Source: Gemmatimonadota bacterium (GTDB taxonomy: Bacteria > ARS69). Taken from it: a DNA stretch of 64,000 bases. Made by a program: the position numbers and the translations under genes. Location of the stretch: the NCBI GenBank assembly GCA_030747075.1, contig JASLLL010000012.1, forward strand, positions 6,866 through 70,865. The letters are read 5' to 3'. Shown one piece after another: positions 56,205-64,000 of this stretch (positions are counted from its first letter, which is position 1; each line of letters opens with the position of its first letter). Below the pieces are notes generated by a model. It searched no databases. It was not told the DNA's origin and saw only the letters and a program-made list of their open reading frames with translations.

Positions 56205-56931
56205 AGCGTATCCGCAGGTCCTGGAACTGGTGAAGCAGGGCGTCAGCGTGGTCTCCACCTGCGAAGAAATGGTGGCCGCACCGGATCGATGGCCGAAGGA
56301 GGCGCATGCGCTCGATCGTGCGTGCCGAAAGGCGGGGGTCTCTGTCCTCTCCGCGGGGGTCAACCCCGGCTTCGTGATGGACTTCCTCCCCGAAGTCCTG
56401 TCATCGGTCTGCGTGAGATTGGATTCGGTCCGGATCACGCGCCATGTGGACACCGCAAAGCGCCGACGCGCCCTCCAGTTGAAGACCGGGGCCGGCATCA
56501 CGGTGGAGGAGTTCCGCGCGCGAAAGCGGGCGGGCACGATCGGCCATGTGGGTTGCCTGGATTCGCTGCTCTTTGTGCTGCGCCACTTGCGCCTTCCTCC
56601 GCAGACCATGAAGGCGGACGCGGAACTCCTGCGCCCGATCATCGCCGGGAAGGCCGTGGGAACCGGGCGCAACCGCATCCCGAAGGGACGCGTGGTCGGC
56701 GTTCACCAGACCGTGCGCGGCAGAGACTCCGCCACGGGGAAGATCGTGGCGACGCTGGACCTCAAGATGGCGTACGGGTTGGAAGATCCGCACGACGCCA
56801 TCTTCCTGAAGGGAGATCCACCGGTTGATCTGCGGATCGACGGCGGAATCCAGGGAGACCGCGCTACCGTGGGAACGGTGCTGTCGACCATCCGGGACGC
56901 CGCCTATGCTCCCCCGGGGTTTGGGGGGTAG
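55936..56931 (+). CDS. DapB-like NAD(P)-binding dehydrogenase
   Basis: The 331-residue protein has an N-terminal Rossmann motif (VLGLGPIGRAVAKEI) and the layout of dihydrodipicolinate-reductase-like enzymes, closest in style to 2,4-diaminopentanoate dehydrogenase. The blocks are HMATSRFPEAYPQVLELVKQ, VSTCEEM, LSAGVNPGFVMDFLP and a C-terminal half with KMAYGLEDPHD. It would reduce or oxidise an amino-acid-like substrate with NAD(P)H. A GGGAGGAAGG site lies before ATG 55936. It overlaps the 3' part of the UDG-like frame. A hairpin cluster follows its stop. Confidence 0.8.
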   Translation: MKLKPLPVIVLGLGPIGRAVAKEIAGQPDMELMGAVDPAPKFAGKSVGELIRDKSRARLRVHKNLPAQIKALGRRRPTLAVHMATSRFPEAYPQVLELVKQGVSVVSTCEEMVAAPDRWPKEAHALDRACRKAGVSVLSAGVNPGFVMDFLPEVLSSVCVRLDSVRITRHVDTAKRRRALQLKTGAGITVEEFRARKRAGTIGHVGCLDSLLFVLRHLRLPPQTMKADAELLRPIIAGKAVGTGRNRIPKGRVVGVHQTVRGRDSATGKIVATLDLKMAYGLEDPHDAIFLKGDPPVDLRIDGGIQGDRATVGTVLSTIRDAAYAPPGFGG

Positions 56932-56948
56932 CGCACGGATCCGAGGCT

Positions 56949-57019
56949 GGGGAGGCGGCGCCGCCTCCCCGCCGGGCCCACCCGATCGGGCGGGCGAAGC
57001 CGCAATGGAGCCCGGCGGG
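56949..57019. terminator. Palindrome cluster between convergent genes, likely terminator
   Basis: A perfect palindrome with 11-base arms (GGGGAGGCGGC at 56949-56959 with its complement at 56960-56970) is followed by CCCGCCGGGC at 56968-56977. That pairs with GCCCGGCGGG at 57010-57019 and encloses CCCGATCGGG at 56981-56990. No U-tract follows. The position between two convergent genes fits bidirectional termination. Confidence 0.45.
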
Positions 57020-57033
57020 AAGCGTGGTTCCGG

Positions 57034-57534
57034 CTAGTCGACCCGGAAGCGGAATCCCTGGCGCGTCGGGCCGCTCACTTCCGCGCCCTCCTGCGCCTCC
57101 AGCGAGAGGTTCCAGTCTCCGGGAGGGAAACGGCCGGTCCGGCAGAGGAAGGTCAGCCCACCGGTGGCCACATCGACGCGCAGTCCCGGCACGACATGCT
57201 CGACACCCGCTTCCGCATTCACAAACCGGGCCGTCCAGGGGCCTTCGCGCGGACTCTCCAGACGCAGGCGCAGAAGGAGCACAAATGTCCTCCCGACGCG
57301 ATCGAGGTCAATCACCTCAATGAACTCGTCCCGTTCCGGCCTGGGGTAGTAGGTCTTCTCGACGAGTTGAACGGCCGGCATCTCTCGAACCGCAGACCCT
57401 CCGGCACGCCGGGCGCGTTCGCCGGGCTTTGCCGCAGGATGCCGACCATCCTCGCCGGATGAGCACCCGACGGCAAGGAACCCCAGGAGAGCGATCGCCG
57501 TCATGCGGCTTCCCACGCGAATGTTTGCTGTCAC
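57034..57534 (-). CDS. Small lipoprotein of unknown function
   Basis: The 166-residue protein has a lipoprotein signal (ALLGFLAVGC, lipobox AVGC). The mature part, from about residue 50, looks like a single beta-sandwich (FIEVIDLDRVGRTFVLLLRL, FLCRTGRFPPGDWNLSLEA). I do not recognise a family. The start GTG 57534 has GGAGGAAA upstream; an inner ATG at 57504 is possible. It lies 20 bases downstream of the pappalysin-type protease gene on the same strand and may be part of its operon. Confidence 0.65.
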   Translation of the reverse strand: MTANIRVGSRMTAIALLGFLAVGCSSGEDGRHPAAKPGERARRAGGSAVREMPAVQLVEKTYYPRPERDEFIEVIDLDRVGRTFVLLLRLRLESPREGPWTARFVNAEAGVEHVVPGLRVDVATGGLTFLCRTGRFPPGDWNLSLEAQEGAEVSGPTRQGFRFRVD

Positions 57535-57554
57535 ACTTTCCTCCTCTGCCTGGT

Positions 57555-59087
57555 CTAGTCGGTTCGAATCAGGCGAACGGTCCGAACCTCTCCGTCCGCC
57601 GTGCGGCCTTTGAAGAAGTAGACACCCGCGGGAACGCGCCGCCCGCTGCCGTCGTGCCCATTCCACACAGCGTCCCCGCCTGTCGCGGAGAGACGAGCCA
57701 CCCGGCGGCCCGCCACATCTACAATCTGTCCGCCTTCCGCGCCCACCCCGTGAATCCGCACGGTCTCCCGAAACGGGTTCGGGCGAGCGATCCCCGCGAC
57801 GCCTTCCGCCCCCTCTTTCTTCAGCGCGCGGGGGCCCGGAACCACCACGGTCCGCACGGTCGGGTGGGTTCCGAGAATCCCGACCTGCGCGGGCGACCAG
57901 TTCGTGTGGGTCTCGTTGATCAGCGGGAACATCACATTCGTGTAGTCGGGACAGTCCCAGAGCATCCCTTCCGTGCAGGGCGGAGTGTCGGAAAGCGGGT
58001 CCCAGTCCTCCAGGTCCGCCTCGGAGGTGTGGTACAGCCCGAGATAGTGGCCGATCTCATGCCCGAAGAAGGCGGCGTAGACCGGCAGGCAGCACGGCCA
58101 GGTGGCCGCTTCCCGAATGGCGATCCCGGACTCCGTGGTTCCGTTGAGCGCCGCACCCGGAATCCCGCCGGAAATCCCGGCCGCATACTGGAGGATCCCC
58201 TCGAAGTGTCCCACCCAGAAGACATTCAGCGCGCGCGGGCGGCCCAGACCGACCGATGATCGGAACATCCTCCCCGCCTCGGTCCAGTCGCCGATGTTCG
58301 TGAACTCCGGTCGGTCGAGATCCGTGTGCGTCACTTCCCCGAGACGAATGCCCGCCGCCCTGAGCAGCAAGTCCGTCCGTTCGAGTACCGTATCCAGTTC
58401 CGCCGACACGGAAGCTGTCGCGGCAGTGAGCGCGAGCCCCGGCAGATAGATGAAGTTCAGGTTCAGGCGGTGCTCCACCGTGAGCCCGGCGTCAGACCGG
58501 AATGTGGCCGTAACATCCACGAGAACCGGCGGCGGGTCCAGGTGCCGAGGGCTGGTCGAGCGAACCCGGAACGAATACTCCCCCGGCTGCAACTCCCATC
58601 CGGGGCGATCGGTGCTGGGCATCTGCGTGGTGCCTCTCCCGGCCGTCGCTTCGCCCACCACGGGAAGAGAATCGCAATGCGCGCACGAGAGGAGTTCCCC
58701 CGACGGGCCGAGTAGTTCGGGGAACAACTCCAGCGAAGTCGTGTCCCGGGCGGCGGCACGCAGCACCAACCCCACGGTTCCCGTCTCCACTGTGAACGCG
58801 ATCTCCGGGGAGACGCTGTCGGGCGGGACCACCACTCCAAGCCACCGCGCATAGTCCAGATCCCGGGCCGATTCCCCCACGAGGCCCGGTTCCGGCGCGG
58901 GCGCCCCGGGGACGGCACGGATCCAGGACCCGCCCCCCGGCGGAGTTCCCCCGCAGGAAAATGCGCCGTCCGGACCTGCGCCGGTCGCGCCCTGCACCCC
59001 TTTGGCAAGCGGCGCCGCCAGAAGGCACACGGCAAGAGCGAACCCCCGTCCGCACCGGGTGGGGGAGCGAAGAAACCTCTGATTCAT
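57555..59087 (-). CDS. Pappalysin-type metalloprotease (M43-like) with sorting domain
   Basis: The 510-residue protein has a signal peptide (1-33), a beta-rich domain of about 170 residues, and a zinc metalloprotease domain. The extended zinc motif HEIGHYLGLYH is at 343-353 and the Met-turn at Met386 (NVMFPL), as in metzincins such as M43. The last 80 residues are the sorting domain (VDVAGRRVARL, WNGHDGSG, GVYFFKGRTADG, VRLIRTD). Four cysteines near the site (Cys332, 333, 371, 379) may form disulfides. It should digest extracellular proteins. GGGAGG precedes ATG 59087. A lipoprotein follows. It is one of two certain sorted proteases here. Confidence 0.9.
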   Translation of the reverse strand: MNQRFLRSPTRCGRGFALAVCLLAAPLAKGVQGATGAGPDGAFSCGGTPPGGGSWIRAVPGAPAPEPGLVGESARDLDYARWLGVVVPPDSVSPEIAFTVETGTVGLVLRAAARDTTSLELFPELLGPSGELLSCAHCDSLPVVGEATAGRGTTQMPSTDRPGWELQPGEYSFRVRSTSPRHLDPPPVLVDVTATFRSDAGLTVEHRLNLNFIYLPGLALTAATASVSAELDTVLERTDLLLRAAGIRLGEVTHTDLDRPEFTNIGDWTEAGRMFRSSVGLGRPRALNVFWVGHFEGILQYAAGISGGIPGAALNGTTESGIAIREAATWPCCLPVYAAFFGHEIGHYLGLYHTSEADLEDWDPLSDTPPCTEGMLWDCPDYTNVMFPLINETHTNWSPAQVGILGTHPTVRTVVVPGPRALKKEGAEGVAGIARPNPFRETVRIHGVGAEGGQIVDVAGRRVARLSATGGDAVWNGHDGSGRRVPAGVYFFKGRTADGEVRTVRLIRTD

Positions 59088-59244
59088 GAAGCAAACCTCC
59101 CTCGGGGAGAGGGCGGACAGTATACCCCGGGCAGTGGACCGCAGGTAGCGCGCCTACCGGCCCGCCCCCCCGCCGAACCTGCGTGTCGGTTTCCGTCGAG
59201 CGGAACGGCCTCGGGGAATGCCGGGATCCGGCTTGCCCGACCGG

Positions 59245-61449
59245 TCAAAGCCCGAATGGCCGATTCTCCACGCGCTTCAGTTCATCGGAGAACTCGGTGA
59301 CGCGGTAAACGCGATCCATCGGCACACTCGCAAAGTCCTGCGTGGTATCGCTGGCCGGCCAGTACACCGAGAGTCGCACGATCTCCGCCGCGCTCCCCAA
59401 GCCGATCTCCGCCTGCCTGCTCGACGAACCGAAGCTCCCCGTGGGGCCGATCCACTGATGGATCTCCCGGAGCACTCCCTCATCCCGGACCGTCACCGAG
59501 ATCCGCGACCCCACGCCCGACCGGTTCGACTTCACTCCGGTGAGGCGCACGGTAATCCAGTGATGATCATGCCCCGGGTTCACAAAGAGACAGTTGAAGA
59601 AGGGATCGAAGCGATAGAACCCGCCCACCTGCGCAAACACATCCTGATCGCCGTCGTTGTCGATGTCGCCGAACGCAATCCCGTGTCCCTTCTGCAGATT
59701 GCCCATCCCGGCCGCTTCGGTTGCGTCGGTGAACCCGCCCCTCCCGTCATTCCAGTACAGGACATTCGGCATGATGGAATCGAAGGCGGGAGTTCCCGTC
59801 CCGAGATAGAAGTCAGGATAGCCGTCGTTGTCGATGTCGCCGAAGTTCGCTCCCATCGTCAGCGTCAGCGTCATCAGCCCGGCTTCCTTCCCGCGATTGG
59901 TGAACGATCCATCCCCGTTGTTCCGGTAGAGTCCGTTCTCGCCGAGGCCCAGGCCGGGCCGCAGGTAGCTCCGGAAGACGCGGTTCCCCCCGCCGCCGTA
60001 ACTCGCGACGAACAGGTCCAGCAGTCCGTCATTGTCGTAGTCCCAGAACCACGCGGGGAAGCTGTTCGTCGGCCCGAGAACTCCCGCTTCGGACGCAATG
60101 TCATCAAACGATCCGTCGCCGTTGTTTCGATAGAGCCGGTTGTCGCCCATGTGGTTTGACACGAAAAGGTCGGGATCCCGATCCCCGTCGAAGTCTCCCC
60201 ACGCCACACCCTTGGCGAACCGGAAGTTCTCCACGCCTGCGCTCTTTGCCACATCGGTGAACGACCCGTCACCCTGGTTCCGAAAGAGCTGGGACGGGTA
60301 GTGCCGCTTCCCTGTGTCATCCGCTTCGTTGCCGATGTAGAGATCCAGATCCCCGTCGAGGTCGTAGTCCGCAAATGCGGCAGTCTGGCTGGGGTAGTCC
60401 GCACCTCCGAGGCCCGCCTCCCGCGTCACATCCGTGAAGACGCCCGTCCCGTCGTTGCGGAGAAGCGAACGCGGTTGCCGCCCCCACTCCATCAGCCAGC
60501 CGCCGCGGAGAATCAGCACATCCTCGTGTCCGTCGCCGTCGTAGTCCGCGTGAACCAGATTCAACCCGCCGACCTGCCCGGCAAGCCCGGCTTCCTCGCT
60601 CCGGTCGGAGAATGTGCCGTCACCATTGTTCCGGAAGTAGCGGGCGGGTTCGTCAAGCCAGGAACTGGTGGTGAAGATATCGAGGAACCCGTCTCCGTCG
60701 AAGTCCTCCATGGCAATGCCACCGGCGTGGTTGAGCGTGTTCATCCCCACCGACGGAGCCACATTCCGAAACCGGCCCGGGTCGCGCGGAGACGCAAACA
60801 GCTCCGGCGCGAGAAGGTACGCGGACGACACGCTGTCGGGGTACTGGCCCACGACCATGTGGGAGAGATTCAGGAAGAAGCGCGCCTTCATCATATAGCC
60901 GGGAATCTGCGCACCGGAGTCCAACACCGCGCGGAAGCTCTCCACCGCCCGGAGAGCGCCGGTCCTGTCCATGTAGTACGCGCTCTCAACCAGCGGGAAG
61001 ATACACGCCTCGGGCGGTGCCATCATGATGCAGTTCGTATCCACACCGGAGCGAAGTTGCGCCAGCCCCGCCATGAAGAGCGCAAGGTGACTCCCGGTTC
61101 GCTCAAAGCAGCGCAGAAACGCTTCTTCCGCCGTCCGGACATCTCCGTCCTTGTAGCTTTCCCCGCCAAGAGAAAAATCGTGGCGCGCGAGGCTCTCCGG
61201 AGTCATGCCCGTCGTGTCCGCCGCAATCAGCGCCGCGAGCGGAGCCTGCCCGTAGTACTGCTCGTCGCTTGCGAAGATCGCGTCCGCAATCGCCAGAAGT
61301 TCCGCGTGCTTCGCGTCCACCACTGCGCGGTCTTCCGCCGGTGCGGGCGCGTGGTGGTGCGGGGGCGACTCTCCGCCGCATCCGGCATATCCCACGCAGG
61401 CAATCAGCGCGACCACGAAGACGGAAGAGTTCCTGAAGGCGAACACCAT
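59245..61449 (-). CDS. FG-GAP/UnbV (CRTAC1-like) lipoprotein
   Basis: The 734-residue protein has a lipobox (GYAGC, Cys24), a TPR-like N-terminal part (about 50-220), then an integrin-type FG-GAP/VCBS propeller. The propeller has about eight Ca-binding loops (DFDGDGFLDIF, DYDGDGHEDVL, DIDNDGYPDFY). An ASPIC/UnbV domain closes it (about 625-715, GSRISVTVRDEGVLREIHQW). UnbV-type proteins occur on the surface of many environmental bacteria; a role in binding or in polyketide-like modification has been suggested but not shown for this type. It begins 14 bases after the phosphatase-superfamily gene, so the two are co-transcribed. Confidence 0.85.
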   Translation of the reverse strand: MVFAFRNSSVFVVALIACVGYAGCGGESPPHHHAPAPAEDRAVVDAKHAELLAIADAIFASDEQYYGQAPLAALIAADTTGMTPESLARHDFSLGGESYKDGDVRTAEEAFLRCFERTGSHLALFMAGLAQLRSGVDTNCIMMAPPEACIFPLVESAYYMDRTGALRAVESFRAVLDSGAQIPGYMMKARFFLNLSHMVVGQYPDSVSSAYLLAPELFASPRDPGRFRNVAPSVGMNTLNHAGGIAMEDFDGDGFLDIFTTSSWLDEPARYFRNNGDGTFSDRSEEAGLAGQVGGLNLVHADYDGDGHEDVLILRGGWLMEWGRQPRSLLRNDGTGVFTDVTREAGLGGADYPSQTAAFADYDLDGDLDLYIGNEADDTGKRHYPSQLFRNQGDGSFTDVAKSAGVENFRFAKGVAWGDFDGDRDPDLFVSNHMGDNRLYRNNGDGSFDDIASEAGVLGPTNSFPAWFWDYDNDGLLDLFVASYGGGGNRVFRSYLRPGLGLGENGLYRNNGDGSFTNRGKEAGLMTLTLTMGANFGDIDNDGYPDFYLGTGTPAFDSIMPNVLYWNDGRGGFTDATEAAGMGNLQKGHGIAFGDIDNDGDQDVFAQVGGFYRFDPFFNCLFVNPGHDHHWITVRLTGVKSNRSGVGSRISVTVRDEGVLREIHQWIGPTGSFGSSSRQAEIGLGSAAEIVRLSVYWPASDTTQDFASVPMDRVYRVTEFSDELKRVENRPFGL

Positions 61450-61463
61450 GCCTTTCCCGTTCC

Positions 61464-63092
61464 CTAGAGGTAGCCCAGCCCCTTGAGACGCTCCTCGAGT
61501 TCCTTCTCTTCCTCGGAGGTAATCCCCTCCCGCCGGTCCATGCTGTCCAGAACCGGTTCGTATTGCGGATCTCTCCGCGCGGGTTCCGCAAAGAGATCCT
61601 GCCGAAGGCGCCCGTCCATGTGCTCGGGAATCGACTGGCCCAGCAGGTGGAGGACATTGGGGGCAATGTCGAAGATCTCCAGATCCTCCACTTCCGCACC
61701 TTCCGCAAGTTCCGGGCCCGCGCCGATGTAGAGCCCGTTCCGCCGGTGCGTTCCGTTCATCCAGCCGGGATCGTAGAAGACCTCCGGGTGGTCATAGTTC
61801 TGCAAGAAGGCATCGAACGGCTGATCCATGAACTCGATGAACACATCCGGAAGGCGTTCCATGTTTCTTCCGGCAAAGAGCTCCTCACGGCGACGCACAA
61901 CGGGAATCAGCCTCCCGCCGGTGCGCGGGTCTTTCAGGGCTTCCAGCGCGGCGATCAAGTCGTCGCGGACCTGCTCGTATTCCGCCCCCGGCTTCACCGT
62001 GCCGAACATCTCACGCCCCTGGAGATTCACGAAGAAGCCATTCGTCGGATAGTAATAGGCGCGTGTCCGATCCCAGTGGATGCCGCCTGTAAACGGGTTC
62101 AGCTTTTCCACCTGTGCATCCACCTTCGCGCCCAACCCGACCGCCCGTCCCGCAGCGGAAAGCGTCGAGCGACGAATGCCCACCGCGTTCAGAACGCGCT
62201 TCATGCCCTGAAGTCGCTTCGCCTCCCCTGTCCGAAGGGACAGGAACCCGGCATCCGCAAGCCACCGGTTGAAGTACACGGACTGCTCCACTCGCCCGAA
62301 TCCGTGATCGGACATGACAATAAAGTGTGTGTCCTCCCCGGCGGCCTTCATGATGTCGCCCACCCAGTCATCCAGCGAAACGAAGTAGTCCCTGACCGCC
62401 GCGGTCAGCGTGTCTTTCCGAACCGCGCTCTCGTCGTGGATCTTCTCCACATGCTCGTGAAGACAGTGCTGAATACGATCCGTGCCGGTGAACACTACGG
62501 TGAACAGATCCCACGGCCGTGACTCCAGGAGCTTCACACACAACTCCGCGCGGGCGCGTGTCATCTCCTTCTGGTCTCGCACCAGGTCGATCCCGCGATC
62601 CTGATAGTCCTGCCAGAGCAGGTCGATCTGATAATCCGGCTGAATGAGCTTCAGTTCCGCTTCAAACTCCTTCGGCCATGTGAATCCGACGCCGTCGGGC
62701 GTCAGCATTCCCGCCACGAGAACACCATTCATCCGTCGCAGAGGATAGGTAAGCGGAACATTGACGACGATGCAGTCCGCACCCCGGTCTCCCGCGATCT
62801 CCCACAGGAGTGGCGACTCGATGCTGCCGCTGTTGACCACCTTCCGCGCGTACTCGCCGGTGGAGGGAGCGGAGAAGCCGACGATTCCGTGACTTCCGGG
62901 CTGTTCACCCGTCATGAAGGAGGTCCATGCGGGAGCGGTGACCGGAGGGTAGGTGGACTGAAGAATGCCCATTCGACCGCGGGCGGCCAGCCGTGCGAAG
63001 TTGGGCGTCAGACCTGCATCCATCCACTTCCGGTAGTAGCCGGGGTCGGCCCCGTCCACTCCCAGAATGACCACCTTGCGACTCGTTGCCAT
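61464..63092 (-). CDS. Alkaline-phosphatase-superfamily phosphodiesterase/transferase
   Basis: The 542-residue protein belongs to the type I phosphodiesterase/nucleotide pyrophosphatase branch. It has VVILGVDGADPGYYRKW (metal Asp), the nucleophile block YPPVTAPAWTSFMTGEQP (a Thr of VTAPAWTSF), SDHGFGRVEQSVYFNRW (Asp-His) and FVNLQGREMFG near the C-terminus. It hydrolyses or transfers phosphate groups; similar genes in polysaccharide or sphingolipid contexts act on lipid phosphates. No signal peptide is obvious, so it is probably cytoplasmic. The start ATG 63092 has GGAG six bases upstream; ATG 63098 is an alternative. A TGGTAGGAT element is 33-41 bases before it. Confidence 0.82.
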   Translation of the reverse strand: MATSRKVVILGVDGADPGYYRKWMDAGLTPNFARLAARGRMGILQSTYPPVTAPAWTSFMTGEQPGSHGIVGFSAPSTGEYARKVVNSGSIESPLLWEIAGDRGADCIVVNVPLTYPLRRMNGVLVAGMLTPDGVGFTWPKEFEAELKLIQPDYQIDLLWQDYQDRGIDLVRDQKEMTRARAELCVKLLESRPWDLFTVVFTGTDRIQHCLHEHVEKIHDESAVRKDTLTAAVRDYFVSLDDWVGDIMKAAGEDTHFIVMSDHGFGRVEQSVYFNRWLADAGFLSLRTGEAKRLQGMKRVLNAVGIRRSTLSAAGRAVGLGAKVDAQVEKLNPFTGGIHWDRTRAYYYPTNGFFVNLQGREMFGTVKPGAEYEQVRDDLIAALEALKDPRTGGRLIPVVRRREELFAGRNMERLPDVFIEFMDQPFDAFLQNYDHPEVFYDPGWMNGTHRRNGLYIGAGPELAEGAEVEDLEIFDIAPNVLHLLGQSIPEHMDGRLRQDLFAEPARRDPQYEPVLDSMDRREGITSEEEKELEERLKGLGYL

Positions 63093-63124
63093 TCTCATCT
63101 CCGGATCCGGTTCACGAACGCGGG

Positions 63125-63133
63125 ATCCTACCA
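63125..63133 (-). promoter_or_regulatory. Extended -10 promoter of the phosphodiesterase/UnbV operon
   Basis: TGG-TAGGAT on the minus strand, 33-41 bases before ATG 63092, in the 92-base gap behind the foldase gene. It resembles the elements before the BNR genes. Confidence 0.45.
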
Positions 63134-63184
63134 TGCCTCCCGGAAAGCGTCACCAGCCGGAGCGTCTCCAACACGGCTGCCGGG

Positions 63185-64000
63185 CTATACGCCCGGGGCT
63201 ATCTCGTCCAGAGCATCCTCCCGAATCCGCACCTCGATCTCCTTTCGCCGATCGTCCAGCCACTCCCGGACCAACGCTGGAGATCGGCTGCCAATGATCT
63301 GATCCAGCAGGATGTCGAAAGCCTCGTCCGAAGTCTTCTGCGTTTCGGGGATCACTCCCACGCCCTGCGAGAGTATCCACACACCATCGATCTCAACCGG
63401 CCCGATAAACCCTCCCGACCCGTCACCGAAGACCGCCGCACTCAACCCCGCCTCTCGTGCGGAGGCCCGCGTGTGGCGCAGAATCCCGTAGGAGGATGCG
63501 GACTGCGCCTCCCCGGAGAGGAACCGCCCCAACTCCTCCAGCAGGCCCCCGTTCGAGGCCGCGGATCGATAAGCCCGGTCTGCGCGCTCTCTGGTCGGGA
63601 ACTTCATTTGCAGAACCAGCGCTTCCTCCTGCGCCCGGAAGACACCGGGCTGCGCCGCCGCAAGATCCGCGGCAAGTTCACGCGCCCGGGTGGAATCCAC
63701 CGGCGACTCCTCGGTGATTCGGCGTACGGCAAGTTGAACAAGCCGCTCTTCGCGAAGTCGCTGACACTCCCGCCCGGCCCAGCGTTCTTCTCGGAGCCCT
63801 CGCCTGCGTGCTTCCCGGAGCAGAAGCTGTCCGAAGACTTGAGACCGGAGCATCCGCGGGACTTCCTCCGTCAACGGACCCGGACGAAGCCGCAGCGTAA
63901 AGGCGTTCGTCCCGAGCGACGCGACATAGTCCCCCACCGTCCAGACCGCGCCATCCGCAAACCGCGCGAGAACATGACTCTCCTCTCCTTCGCGAAGAAC
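63185..64000 (-). CDS. PpiC/SurA-like foldase, 5' part outside the window
   Basis: This is the partial C-terminal 271 residues; the frame runs through the window end in phase. The visible part has VLARFADGAVWTVGDYVASL, then a helical SurA-N-like region (FGQLLLREARRRGLREERW) and a degraded parvulin-like domain (QMKFPTRERADRAYRS to ILSQGVGVIPET). It resembles periplasmic peptidyl-prolyl isomerase chaperones that fold exported proteins, fitting the many secreted beta-rich proteins here. A GTG at 63937 is not the true start because homology continues upstream of it. Whether isomerase activity remains cannot be judged. Confidence 0.7.
   Translation of the reverse strand, partial: VLREGEESHVLARFADGAVWTVGDYVASLGTNAFTLRLRPGPLTEEVPRMLRSQVFGQLLLREARRRGLREERWAGRECQRLREERLVQLAVRRITEESPVDSTRARELAADLAAAQPGVFRAQEEALVLQMKFPTRERADRAYRSAASNGGLLEELGRFLSGEAQSASSYGILRHTRASAREAGLSAAVFGDGSGGFIGPVEIDGVWILSQGVGVIPETQKTSDEAFDILLDQIIGSRSPALVREWLDDRRKEIEVRIREDALDEIAPGV

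Overview
The window is about 64 kb of high-GC bacterial DNA with densely packed genes on both strands: 46 intact genes, one gene cut by the right edge, and two gene remnants. I saw no rRNA, tRNA, CRISPR array, prophage or insertion sequence. The cell is almost certainly Gram-negative, with lipoproteins, an LpoB-like outer-membrane lipoprotein, a periplasmic foldase and many signal peptides. Nine proteins, including one remnant, end in the same roughly 80-residue FlgD-Ig/type IX-like sorting domain (SPNP near its start, a GRLVR-like motif, WDG, then GVYF and a basic last strand). That domain, together with LVIVD, BNR and NHL propellers, thrombospondin type 3 repeats and an ASPIC/UnbV protein, fits an uncultured FCB-group or related lineage such as Eisenbacteria or Krumholzibacteria. 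The lineage is an inference from gene content, not a phylogenetic result.

Layout. 0.5-7 kb: NHL propeller protein, soluble histidine kinase, TPR protein, pentaheme lipoprotein, response regulator with a Cys-rich tail, sulfotransferase. 7-11.5 kb: a giant secreted protein of about 21 LVIVD blades, then a DUF547 protein. 11.6-13.8 kb: two coupled glycosyltransferases. 13.8-17.6 kb: a scar holding the 3' ends of two lost genes, a secreted acetolactate-decarboxylase-like protein, and a caspase-like secreted protein next to a sorted TSP3 protein. 17.7-25.1 kb: a GMC oxidoreductase/unknown protein/epimerase operon, the methyl-cycle pair ahcY plus ArsR-methyltransferase, and a membrane endonuclease/phosphatase-fold protein. 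25.3-28.4 kb: cold-shock protein, NadA, and a sulfatase-fold lipoprotein. 28.4-36 kb: two paralogous BNR propeller proteins on either side of a GH9 glycosidase. 36-42.6 kb: a long chlamydial-type GreA, PepF, LpoB and its partner lipoprotein, and a small membrane protein. 42.7-51.5 kb: a third BNR protein with a subtilase, a DUF2723 membrane protein, and an ADP-forming acyl-CoA synthetase with swapped domain order. 51.6-57 kb: a PIN/Phd toxin-antitoxin pair, an RNA uracil methyltransferase, an aldo/keto reductase, a small acidic protein, a UDG-fold protein and a DapB-like dehydrogenase. 57-64 kb: lipoprotein, pappalysin-type protease, UnbV/FG-GAP lipoprotein, alkaline-phosphatase-superfamily enzyme, and a foldase cut off by the window end.

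The main theme is secretion: sorted propellers, proteases and a glycosidase that probably act at or outside the cell surface. Promoters are visible in several gaps. They are either TTGAC-N17-TANNNT or an extended -10 of the form TGnTAGAnT with a poor -35. The best regulatory sites are an imperfect palindrome just downstream of the -10 of the ArsR-methyltransferase/ahcY operon and three TGTACA boxes over the toxin-antitoxin promoter. The strongest oddities are the scar at 13.8-14.4 kb, the Asp-to-Asn change at the expected catalytic base of the GH9 enzyme, and the caspase-like/TSP3 pair.
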